From Lentzea aerocolonigenes (GTDB taxonomy: Bacteria > Actinomycetota > Actinomycetes > Mycobacteriales > Pseudonocardiaceae), in the NCBI RefSeq assembly GCF_000955955.1, contig NZ_JYJG01000424.1:1-7348 (forward strand): a DNA stretch of 7,348 bases. Direction: 5' to 3'. Numbering within the stretch: position 1 is the first letter of the stretch; each line of letters opens with the position of its first letter. Shown one piece after another: positions 1-5,135 of this stretch. The notes below the pieces were generated by a model that worked only from the letters and a program-made list of their open reading frames with translations, did not search any database and was not told the DNA's origin. The position numbers were made by a program, and so were the translations under genes.

Positions 1-49
1 GATGAAGGGAACCTTCATCCACGTCAGGTGGATGAAGGTTCCCTTCATC
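1..49. terminator. Perfect 22-bp inverted repeat, probable operon terminator
   Basis: Bases 1-22 are exactly reverse-complementary to 28-49, with a 5-nt loop (GTCAG, 23-27). Each arm is itself a small palindrome: GATGAAGG-GAA-CCTTCATC at 1-19 and the same with TTC in the middle at 31-49. The element can therefore fold as one long hairpin or as two small ones. It starts 15 nt beyond the stop codon of the sugar-binding protein gene, the usual place for an intrinsic terminator. Its symmetry would let it act in both directions. Any T-tract on the minus-strand transcript lies outside the window, so termination is inferred. It could also be a member of a repetitive extragenic palindrome family. Confidence 0.7.
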
Positions 50-64
50 GTTTGAGCAGCTGGG

Positions 65-1039
65 TCAGCAGGACTGCTTGTAGAAGTACTTCGAGTTGGC
101 GGACGCGTCGTCCTTGGTGATGGCGACCAGGTCCGTCTCGATGTTGCGCTTGTTCGTCTTGCCGTCGATCGCGGCCACGGCCTGCTCGACACCCTGCTTG
201 CCGATCGTGCCGGGGTCCTGGGCGATCAGGGCCTGCACGGTGCCCGCCTGCAGGTCCTTGACCTGGTTGGGCGAGGCGTCGAAGCCGACCAGGTTCACCG
301 AACCGGTCTTGCCCGCGTTGCGCAGGCCGGTGGCGGCACCCTCACCGCTGTTCAGGTTCGTGGCGAACACGCCGATCAGGTCCGGGTTCGCGGCGAGCGT
401 CGCGGTCACCTTCGAGGCGGCGGTCGCGGCCTCGTTGTCGGTGTACTGCTGGCCGATGTACTTCAGGTTCGGGTAGGCCTTGATGGCGTCCTCGAAGCCC
501 TTGGCGCGGGCGTCGGTGGTCGACGTGCCGGCCTTGGTGTTGAGCACCAGCACCGAACCGGTCTTGCCCGCAGTCAGCTTGTTGATCGTCTCGGCGGCCA
601 GCTTGCCGCCCTGCTCGTTGTTGGACGAGATGGTGGACGAGGCGATCGAGGTGTCCTGCAGCTTGGTGTCGACCTCGATGACCTTGATGCCCGCGTCCTT
701 GAGCTGCTTCATCGGGCCGGCCATGGCCTTGTCGTCGGTCGGCGCGATCAGCACCGCCGCCGGCTTGTCCGCCAGGATGCCGGTGACGATCGGGGTCTGC
801 TGGGCCGCGTCGAACTTCGCCGGTGCCTGGGTCTTGGCCTCGTAGCCAGCGGCCTTGGCGGCTTCCTCGAAGCCGCACTGCATCGAGATGTAGAACGGTT
901 CCGCCGAGATGCCGGGAATCAGCACCAGCTTCTTGTTCGCGGCGTTGTTGCCCGAACCCGAGTCACCAATCTGCCCGCCTCCGCCACACGCGGCGAGCAG
1001 GAATGCGGCCGACACGGCCACTGCGGAGCGGATCTTCAT
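65..1039 (-). CDS. Sugar ABC transporter substrate-binding lipoprotein (RbsB/FrcB-like, predicted mannose)
   Basis: This 324-residue protein is the extracellular receptor of the sugar importer encoded just upstream. Residues 1-18 are a lipoprotein signal peptide with a short basic start (MKIR), a hydrophobic core and the lipobox LAAC (Cys18 would be lipidated), followed by a Gly/Ser/Asn-rich linker to about residue 35. The rest matches the periplasmic-binding-protein type 4 fold (ribose/fructose/galactose class): SAEPFY near 45-50, TDARAKGF with Arg178, and VGFDASP with Asp254, at places where this family usually contacts sugar. The ATG at 1039 is chosen because the lipobox follows it at the right distance and GGGAAAGG lies upstream with 10-nt spacing. 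It is the last operon gene, 17 nt after the permease. Cys55 and the C-terminal Cys324 could form a disulfide. Mannose as ligand is inferred from manA and the GH47 gene; fructose or another sugar is possible. Confidence 0.93.
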   Translation of the reverse strand: MKIRSAVAVSAAFLLAACGGGGQIGDSGSGNNAANKKLVLIPGISAEPFYISMQCGFEEAAKAAGYEAKTQAPAKFDAAQQTPIVTGILADKPAAVLIAPTDDKAMAGPMKQLKDAGIKVIEVDTKLQDTSIASSTISSNNEQGGKLAAETINKLTAGKTGSVLVLNTKAGTSTTDARAKGFEDAIKAYPNLKYIGQQYTDNEAATAASKVTATLAANPDLIGVFATNLNSGEGAATGLRNAGKTGSVNLVGFDASPNQVKDLQAGTVQALIAQDPGTIGKQGVEQAVAAIDGKTNKRNIETDLVAITKDDASANSKYFYKQSC

Positions 1040-1056
1040 TGGTCCAGCACCTTTCC

Positions 1057-2118
1057 CTAACGTTGGTTGCGCGCCCGCCGCCGTGTCTGGTCCAGCCACA
1101 CGGCGGCCACCAGCACGATCGCGACGGCGATCGGCTGCCAGAACTCCTCGACCCCGATGATCACGAGGCCCTTCTCCAACACCGCCGGGATGAACACGCC
1201 GAAGATCGTGCCCACTACCGAACCCAAGCCGCCGAAGATGCTGGTACCACCGAGCACGACGGCGGCGATCGCGTTCAGGTTGTCCGTCTCGTGGCCGGTG
1301 ACGACCGCGACCCGGAAGAACGCGTTGCCCATGAATCCCGCGAGTCCCGCGAGGGTTCCCGCGAGCACGTACACCTTCGTGAGGTGGTTGCGCACCGAGA
1401 TGCCCACCCGCCTCGCCGCCTCCTCGTTCGAACCGACCGCGTAGGTGTAGCGGCCGAAACGGGTGGTGGACAGGAGAAGCGCGCCCAGAGCGGTGACGAT
1501 CGCGGCCACGATCACGATGTTCGGGATGCCGAGGTACGTGCCGGAGCCGAAGGTGCGGTTCAGCTTGTCCGGGATGCCGGACACGTTGGAACCGTTGTTC
1601 AGCAACAGGGCCGCGCCCTGTGCCGCGCCGAACGAGCCCAGCGTCACGATCAACGGCGGGATCTTCGCGCGCGAGATCAGCAGGCCGTTCAGCAGGCCCC
1701 ACACGGCACCGCTGACGACCGCGACGAGCAGTCCGAACGCGATCACGCCCCAGCCGGCGTTCGTCGCGTCGCCGCCGGACACGGAGTTCATCGCCATCGC
1801 GGACAGCACGCTCGCGAACACGAGCACCGAACCGACGGACAGGTCGATGCCGGACGTGATGATCACGAACGTCATGCCGACCGAGAGCACCAGCAGCACA
1901 GCGGTTTCCGCGAGCAGGAACTGCAGCGTGGTCACCTGGAACACGGCGTCCGGGCGGATCGCGCCGAACACCGCGATGAGAACCAGCAGCACCAGGCCGA
2001 TCCACAGCGTGTTCGCGCCGGTCAGCCGCTTGAGGATGGGAGTGCGCGCCTCGTCGGGGCCAGGATCGGACCCAGGATCGGACACAGTAGACAACGTTGT
2101 CTCTTTGTCAGTGGTCAT
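1057..2118 (-). CDS. Sugar ABC transporter permease (RbsC/FrcC-like, BPD_transp_2 family)
   Basis: This 353-residue integral membrane protein forms the translocation channel of the sugar importer. After a hydrophilic, acidic, Pro/Gly-rich N-terminus (about 1-35) it has many hydrophobic segments. It carries landmarks of the ribose/fructose permease family: GIDLSVGS at 90-97, a later GSNEEAARRVGI motif (the cytoplasmic segment thought to meet the ATPase) and GGTSIFGGLGS. Length is normal for the family. The start at 2118 is supported by a TGATG junction, sharing one base with the ATPase stop codon, and by AAGAGG about 10 nt upstream. Translational coupling with the ATPase is therefore likely. 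Codons 7-10 contain a perfect copy of the predicted LacI operator (2090-2101), and codons 13-20 come from a 12-bp tandem repeat. Substrate specificity cannot be read from the permease itself. Confidence 0.93.
   Translation of the reverse strand: MTTDKETTLSTVSDPGSDPGPDEARTPILKRLTGANTLWIGLVLLVLIAVFGAIRPDAVFQVTTLQFLLAETAVLLVLSVGMTFVIITSGIDLSVGSVLVFASVLSAMAMNSVSGGDATNAGWGVIAFGLLVAVVSGAVWGLLNGLLISRAKIPPLIVTLGSFGAAQGAALLLNNGSNVSGIPDKLNRTFGSGTYLGIPNIVIVAAIVTALGALLLSTTRFGRYTYAVGSNEEAARRVGISVRNHLTKVYVLAGTLAGLAGFMGNAFFRVAVVTGHETDNLNAIAAVVLGGTSIFGGLGSVVGTIFGVFIPAVLEKGLVIIGVEEFWQPIAVAIVLVAAVWLDQTRRRARNQR
2061..2084. repeat. 12-bp tandem duplication in the permease 5' coding region
   Basis: CAGGATCGGACC at 2061-2072 is followed directly by CAGGATCGGACA at 2073-2084 (11 of 12 identical). 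On the coding strand it gives the repeated residues SDPGSDPG in the disordered N-terminus. It is in frame and probably neutral. Confidence 0.7.
2090..2101. promoter_or_regulatory. Predicted LacI-family operator inside permease start region (perfect copy)
   Basis: GACAACGTTGTC is a perfect palindrome, extending to 14 bp as AGACAACGTTGTCT (2089-2102). It is identical to the copy on the lacI start codon. It lies 17-28 nt into the permease gene. The central CpG and A/T positions fit the LacI/GalR operator form TGWNANCGNTNWCA apart from the outermost bases. No promoter is obvious next to it, so it may act as a transcription roadblock or as a looping partner. Confidence 0.6.
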
Positions 2119-2882
2119 CAGGCCGCGTCCTCTTGAGACAGTGCACCGGTCATCGCGCCGACCAGCTCTTCGACAGTGGTGTCGGCGGCCTTGAAACGGG
2201 CCACCCGACGGCCGAGGCGCAGCACCTCGACCCGGTCGGACACCGACAGCACCTCTGGCATGTTGTGCGAGATCAGCACCACCGCGATGCCCTCGTCGCG
2301 GACGCGCTTGATCACGTCCAGCACGCGTTCCCGTTGCACCACACCGAGTGCGGCGGTCGGCTCGTCCATGAACACGAGCTTCGACGCCCACGCCACGGAT
2401 CGCGCGACGGCGACCGACTGACGCTGACCGCCGGACAGCGCCGCGATCGGCACGTCGACGCTCTGCAGCGACGCGCCGAACCGGGCGAAGTGCTCGGAAG
2501 CCTGCCTGCGCATGGCCTTCTTGTCGAGCACCCCGAGGAACCCGAGGATGCCGGGCTTGAGGATCTCCCTGCCCAGGAACATGTTCGCGGCCGGGTCGAG
2601 GTCCGGCGCGACCGCGAGGTCCTGGAACACCGTCTCGATGCCGCGGTCGCGGGCGTCGTTGGGGGAGCCCAGCGTGAGCGGTTTGCCGTCGAACAGCAGG
2701 GTTCCGCTGGTCGGCTGCTCCACCCCGGACAGGCACTTCACCAGGGTGGACTTCCCCGCGCCGTTGTCGCCGATGAGCGACACGACCTCGCCGGGGTAGG
2801 CGGTGAACGAGGCACCGCGGAGAGCTTCCACGGTGCCGTAGTTCTTCGTGAGATCACGAGCCTCGAGAAGTGGCTCGCTCAT
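2118..2882 (-). CDS. Sugar ABC transporter ATP-binding protein, single nucleotide-binding domain (FrcA-like)
   Basis: This 254-residue cytoplasmic ATPase powers the sugar importer. Motifs appear in order: Walker A GDNGAGKST at 38-46, Q-loop Gln87 (VFQDL), signature LSGGQ at 149-153, Walker B LVFMDEP at 169-175 with catalytic Glu174, and switch His206 (ISHNMPE). The LIGDNGAGKST and AALSGGQRQ wording is typical of carbohydrate uptake family 2 (ribose/fructose). It has one ATPase domain, unlike the roughly 500-residue duplicated RbsA, so a homodimer like FrcA is expected. All catalytic motifs are intact. The ATG at 2882 overlaps the manA stop as ATGA (4 nt). A GGAGG site (2893-2897) sits 10 nt upstream inside manA. 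The stop overlaps the permease start by one base. Confidence 0.95.
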   Translation of the reverse strand: MSEPLLEARDLTKNYGTVEALRGASFTAYPGEVVSLIGDNGAGKSTLVKCLSGVEQPTSGTLLFDGKPLTLGSPNDARDRGIETVFQDLAVAPDLDPAANMFLGREILKPGILGFLGVLDKKAMRRQASEHFARFGASLQSVDVPIAALSGGQRQSVAVARSVAWASKLVFMDEPTAALGVVQRERVLDVIKRVRDEGIAVVLISHNMPEVLSVSDRVEVLRLGRRVARFKAADTTVEELVGAMTGALSQEDAA

Positions 2883-3910
2883 GGCGACACATCCTCCACT
2901 GTGGACAGAACGGGCGGTCGGCAGCGGATCGCCACCAGGTCACCGGACAGCCCGAGCTCGCCTGCCGCGTGCGGCACGACGACGGTGCTGCCCTTGTGCA
3001 CCTCCAGCTCACCGAGCTGGCCTGACCCCTCCAGCACCACCAGCACGGCGAACGACGGCTCCAGTGCGAAGGAGCCCTCCACGTGCAGGCGGTCGGCCTG
3101 GAAGAACGGGTCCGCGTCGTGGCCGAGGAGATCGACCGACGGCGCCCACTTCTCGGACGTCTGGCGCACGAGCTTGTCCAGGTTGTTCGCCCAGCCGTGA
3201 CGGTCGACGCAGTCCAGCGCGACGTCGTAGCCGAGGCCGAGGTGGCCGATGTCCGCGTTGGCCAGGAAGCCCTGCCACTCCAGTGTCACCGAGAAGTCCG
3301 TCGGTTGCTGCAGTTCGACGATGAAGACGCCCTCGCCGATCGCGTGCGGGACACCGGCGGGCACGTAGACCGTGTCGCCGGGCCGGACGCACACCGGGTT
3401 CAGCGCGTCGAGCATCGCCGCGGTGTTCTGCGTGGAGACCCACTCGGCGACCGTTTCCGCCGGGACGTCCTCGCGGAATCCGATGTAGACGGTCGGGTCG
3501 CTCCCGGTGGTGCCGACGACGATCCACGCTTCCGTCTTGCCGTGCCGGCAGTTCAGGTGCGACGACGCGAAGGCGTTCGACGGATGGCAGTGCACGGGCA
3601 GGCGCTGGCCCGCGTCGAGCAGCTTCACCAGCAACGCCGTGTCCGCGCCGAACTTCGCCACGTGGTCGGCGCCGAGCCAGCCGAGCGGGTCCGCCTCGAC
3701 GGCGTCGCGCAGCAGCACGCCGTTTGGCAACGTTGTCAACCCGGCATCGCTGCGTCCGTACAGCGTCGTCGTCGAGGCCACCCAGTCCTCGGGCCCGAAG
3801 TCGCCGCTCGTCCCCCCACGCAACGCGGCGATCGCCTCGCCGCCGCGGTAGAACTGCTTCGGCTGGTTCGCCGGCAGGTTGACAGGCTGGTGGAGCACAC
3901 CAGAACTCAC
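2879..3910 (-). CDS. manA: Class I mannose-6-phosphate isomerase
   Basis: This 343-residue zinc enzyme interconverts mannose-6-phosphate and fructose-6-phosphate, feeding mannose into glycolysis. Type I signatures are visible: LPVHCHPSNAFA with His107 and His109, HGKTEAW with Glu127, and YVPAGVPHAIG with His189. These are the expected metal ligands of the cupin core, followed by IVELQQPTDFSV. The N-terminal half (WVAS, LLVKLLDA) and a C-terminal cupin-like part (PSFAVLVVLEGSG) are complete. Length lies between the short Bacillus-type and longer E. coli-type enzymes. The GTG start at 3910 is chosen for the GTGA overlap with the repressor stop and a strong GGGGAGG site 7 nt upstream. It lies between the repressor and transporter genes, which is the best clue that the imported sugar is mannose. 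A one-mismatch operator lies within it at 3726-3737. Confidence 0.95.
   Translation of the reverse strand: MSSGVLHQPVNLPANQPKQFYRGGEAIAALRGGTSGDFGPEDWVASTTTLYGRSDAGLTTLPNGVLLRDAVEADPLGWLGADHVAKFGADTALLVKLLDAGQRLPVHCHPSNAFASSHLNCRHGKTEAWIVVGTTGSDPTVYIGFREDVPAETVAEWVSTQNTAAMLDALNPVCVRPGDTVYVPAGVPHAIGEGVFIVELQQPTDFSVTLEWQGFLANADIGHLGLGYDVALDCVDRHGWANNLDKLVRQTSEKWAPSVDLLGHDADPFFQADRLHVEGSFALEPSFAVLVVLEGSGQLGELEVHKGSTVVVPHAAGELGLSGDLVAIRCRPPVLSTVEDVSP
3726..3737. promoter_or_regulatory. Predicted LacI-family operator inside manA (one mismatch)
   Basis: GGCAACGTTGTC differs at one base from GACAACGTTGTC. Flanking bases add two more symmetric pairs, giving TTGGCAACGTTGTCAA (3724-3739) with a single mismatched pair. 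It lies about 175-185 nt into manA, where an auxiliary operator or roadblock site could work. Alone it would be weak evidence; it is listed because three other copies flank genes of the same predicted pathway. Confidence 0.45.
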
Positions 3911-4950
3911 GCGTGGACCTCCCCGGATCCTCGTGGCACCAAGCGCACCGGCAGCACGACGCGGCGCGGTGGTGAGTTGTCGCCGTCCAAGCGGGCGAAC
4001 AACAAATCGGTGGCCGCCTTGCCGAGCGCGCTCGCGTCGTGCGCGATCACGGTCACCGGCGGCGACAACAGGTCGGCGAGCTCGAAGTCGTCGAAGCCCA
4101 CCAGCGCGGGCCGTTCCGCGACCCCCGCGAGCGCACGCAGGATGTACACGGTGATGCGGTTGTTGCCGGCGACGATCGCGGTCGCGGGTTCGCGCATCGT
4201 CTGCAGCCGCTGCAACGTGGTCAGCACGCTGCTCTCGTCGTGCGGCCCCATCGCCACGAGTTCCTCGTGGTACCCGATGCCCGCCCTGACGCAGCCCTCG
4301 CGATAACCGCGCAGCCGCTCGTTGGCGGTGAAGATGTCCGGCGCGTCCCCGAGGAACGCGATGCGGCGGTGCCCGTGCGCGGCCAGGTGGGTGACGGCCT
4401 CGACGGTGCCGCCGATGTTGTCGACCAGCACGGTGTCCGCCACGACGTCGCCCGCGGGCCGGTCCAGGAACACCACGGGCGTGCCCGCGCGCATCTCCGG
4501 CACCAGGTAGCTGTGCTGCAGGCCGGCGGGCACGATGAGCAGCCCGTCCACGCGTCTGCTGCAGAACTCCAGCGCGAGTTCTCTCTCGCGGCCGGGATCC
4601 TCGTCACTGGATCCGGAGATCACCTGACGGCCTCGCAGTCGCGCGATTTCCTCGACAGCGCGGGTCACGCCGGAGTAGAACGGGTTGCCGACGTCCTCCA
4701 GCACCAGCCCGATCGTGCCGGTGGACGAGCCCCGGCGCAGGTTGCGGGCACTCAGGTTCCGCCGGAACCCGAGCTGGTCGATGGCCGCGAGCACGCGCTC
4801 GGCGGTCGACGGATGCACACCCGGCTCGTCGTTGACCACGCGCGAGACGGTCTTGATGCTCACGCCCGCCAGCCGCGCGACGTCGTTCATCGTCGCGCGA
4901 CGGACCTTGCGCTGACCGGCAACAGGGCCGCTGGGGGACAACGTTGTCAT
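3907..4950 (-). CDS. LacI/GalR-family transcriptional repressor of the mannose cluster
   Basis: This 347-residue protein is a sugar-responsive DNA-binding regulator. After a 20-residue basic lead, MNDVARLAGVSIKTVSRVVN (21-40) is a classic LacI helix-turn-helix. A hinge helix follows around 65-74 (NLSARNLRRG), then the sugar-sensing domain from about 79: TIGLVLEDVGNPFY, DGLLIVP, ERLRGYREG at 211-219 and LVGFDDFE at 283-290. These are family positions for inducer pocket and core. It heads the operon and overlaps manA by 4 nt (GTGA). The ATG at 4950 is preferred: a good promoter ends about 3 nt upstream, predicting a near-leaderless mRNA. A start at Met21 would keep the helix-turn-helix but has no well-placed ribosome site. 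A perfect operator covers the first codons, so autorepression is likely. The inducer, perhaps mannose or its phosphate, is unknown. Confidence 0.95.
   Translation of the reverse strand: MTTLSPSGPVAGQRKVRRATMNDVARLAGVSIKTVSRVVNDEPGVHPSTAERVLAAIDQLGFRRNLSARNLRRGSSTGTIGLVLEDVGNPFYSGVTRAVEEIARLRGRQVISGSSDEDPGRERELALEFCSRRVDGLLIVPAGLQHSYLVPEMRAGTPVVFLDRPAGDVVADTVLVDNIGGTVEAVTHLAAHGHRRIAFLGDAPDIFTANERLRGYREGCVRAGIGYHEELVAMGPHDESSVLTTLQRLQTMREPATAIVAGNNRITVYILRALAGVAERPALVGFDDFELADLLSPPVTVIAHDASALGKAATDLLFARLDGDNSPPRRVVLPVRLVPRGSGEVHA
3918..3924 (-). promoter_or_regulatory. Strong ribosome binding site that fixes the manA GTG start
   Basis: The minus strand reads GGGGAGG here, a near-perfect Shine-Dalgarno match, with 7 nt to the GTG at 3910. 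It lies within the last codons of the repressor gene. It justifies the GTG start and suggests efficient reinitiation after the repressor stop. Confidence 0.75.
4937..4948. promoter_or_regulatory. Predicted LacI-family operator on the lacI start codon (perfect copy)
   Basis: GACAACGTTGTC is a perfect 12-bp palindrome, with 13 of 14 bases of TGACAACGTTGTCA when flanks are counted. It overlaps the last base of the repressor ATG and the next codons. With the predicted promoter it would span roughly +5 to +16 of the transcript, a classic repressor position. Binding here would control lacI and the four downstream genes. Confidence 0.7.
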
Positions 4951-4959
4951 AGTGGCCGT

Positions 4960-4988
4960 ATCTCACCCCGGCTTCACCTGCTTGTCAA
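4960..4988 (-). promoter_or_regulatory. Predicted sigma70-type promoter of the lacI-manA-transporter operon
   Basis: On the minus strand a perfect -35 TTGACA (4988-4983) is followed after 17 nt by TGAGAT (4965-4960), a partial -10 match. Transcription would start near 4953, about 3 nt before the ATG, so the mRNA would be essentially leaderless. A GGGGTGA about 12 nt before the ATG could serve as a distant ribosome site if the true start is further upstream. A 10-bp palindrome GTTCCGGAAC (4991-5000) lies immediately upstream of the -35. Confidence 0.55.
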
Positions 4989-5010
4989 CAGTTCCGGAAC
5001 CGGTCAAGCG

Positions 5011-5053
5011 GCCACTTGTTTTCTCACTTGGTGTCCTGAAAAGGACAAGTGGC
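5011..5053. repeat. Nested inverted repeats in the divergent promoter region
   Basis: GCCACTTGT (5011-5019) is exactly reverse-complementary to ACAAGTGGC (5045-5053). Within this span GTCCT-GAAA-AGGAC (5033-5046) forms a tight hairpin. CACTTG or its complement occurs three times (5013-5018, 5025-5030, 5046-5051). The element sits upstream of both divergent promoters and does not resemble the LacI-type palindrome, so it may bind another regulator. Its function is unknown. Confidence 0.5.
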
Positions 5054-5063
5054 GCCGGTGGTA

Positions 5064-5094
5064 TTGACCGACGCCGTGTGCGCTCCGCAAGGAT
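5064..5094 (+). promoter_or_regulatory. Candidate promoter of the GH47 gene
   Basis: TTGACC (5064-5069) matches a -35 at five of six bases. AAGGAT (5089-5094) is the best -10 candidate, but the 19-nt spacer is long. A start near 5101 would place the operator at 5104-5115 directly over the early transcribed region. The -10 assignment is weak; the position is supported mainly by the operator and the downstream ribosome site. Confidence 0.4.
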
Positions 5095-5103
5095 CTGGTG
5101 ACA

Positions 5104-5115
5104 GACAGCGTTGTC
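5104..5115. promoter_or_regulatory. Predicted LacI-family operator upstream of the GH47 gene (one mismatch)
   Basis: GACAGCGTTGTC differs from the perfect copies at one base. It lies just after the candidate transcription start and 20 nt before the GH47 start codon. Its centre is 167 bp from that of the lacI operator, close to a whole number of helical turns, so one repressor could bridge both sites. This is the sequence link between the hydrolase and the uptake operon. Confidence 0.6.
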
Positions 5116-5121
5116 AGCCAG

Positions 5122-5128
5122 AGGGGAG
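5122..5128 (+). promoter_or_regulatory. Ribosome binding site of the GH47 gene
   Basis: AGGGGAG lies 7 nt before the ATG at 5136. It settles that start over an in-frame ATG at 5049, which falls upstream of the promoter and operator. Confidence 0.75.
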
Positions 5129-5135
5129 ATCAGCC

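Noticed and set aside
1056..1067. AACGTTG core at the permease stop codon resembling a fifth operator
   Set aside because: Only 7 of 12 positions match the operator and the outer half-site bases are wrong on both sides; the 6-bp core can occur by chance.
823..2136. Long open frame on the plus strand opposite the transporter genes
   Set aside because: Low-complexity Arg/His/Asp/Ala-rich translation with no domain, explained by high third-position GC of the real minus-strand genes.
1057..2736. Upstream extension of the permease frame through the ATPase gene
   Set aside because: The extension overlaps the well-supported ATPase in another frame; the ATG at 2118 has a coupled TGATG junction and a ribosome site.
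5049..5135. N-terminal extension of the GH47 protein from an ATG at 5049
   Set aside because: It lies upstream of the candidate promoter, would bury the Tat signal 29 residues inside, and lacks a ribosome site; the ATG at 5136 has AGGGGAG at 7 nt.
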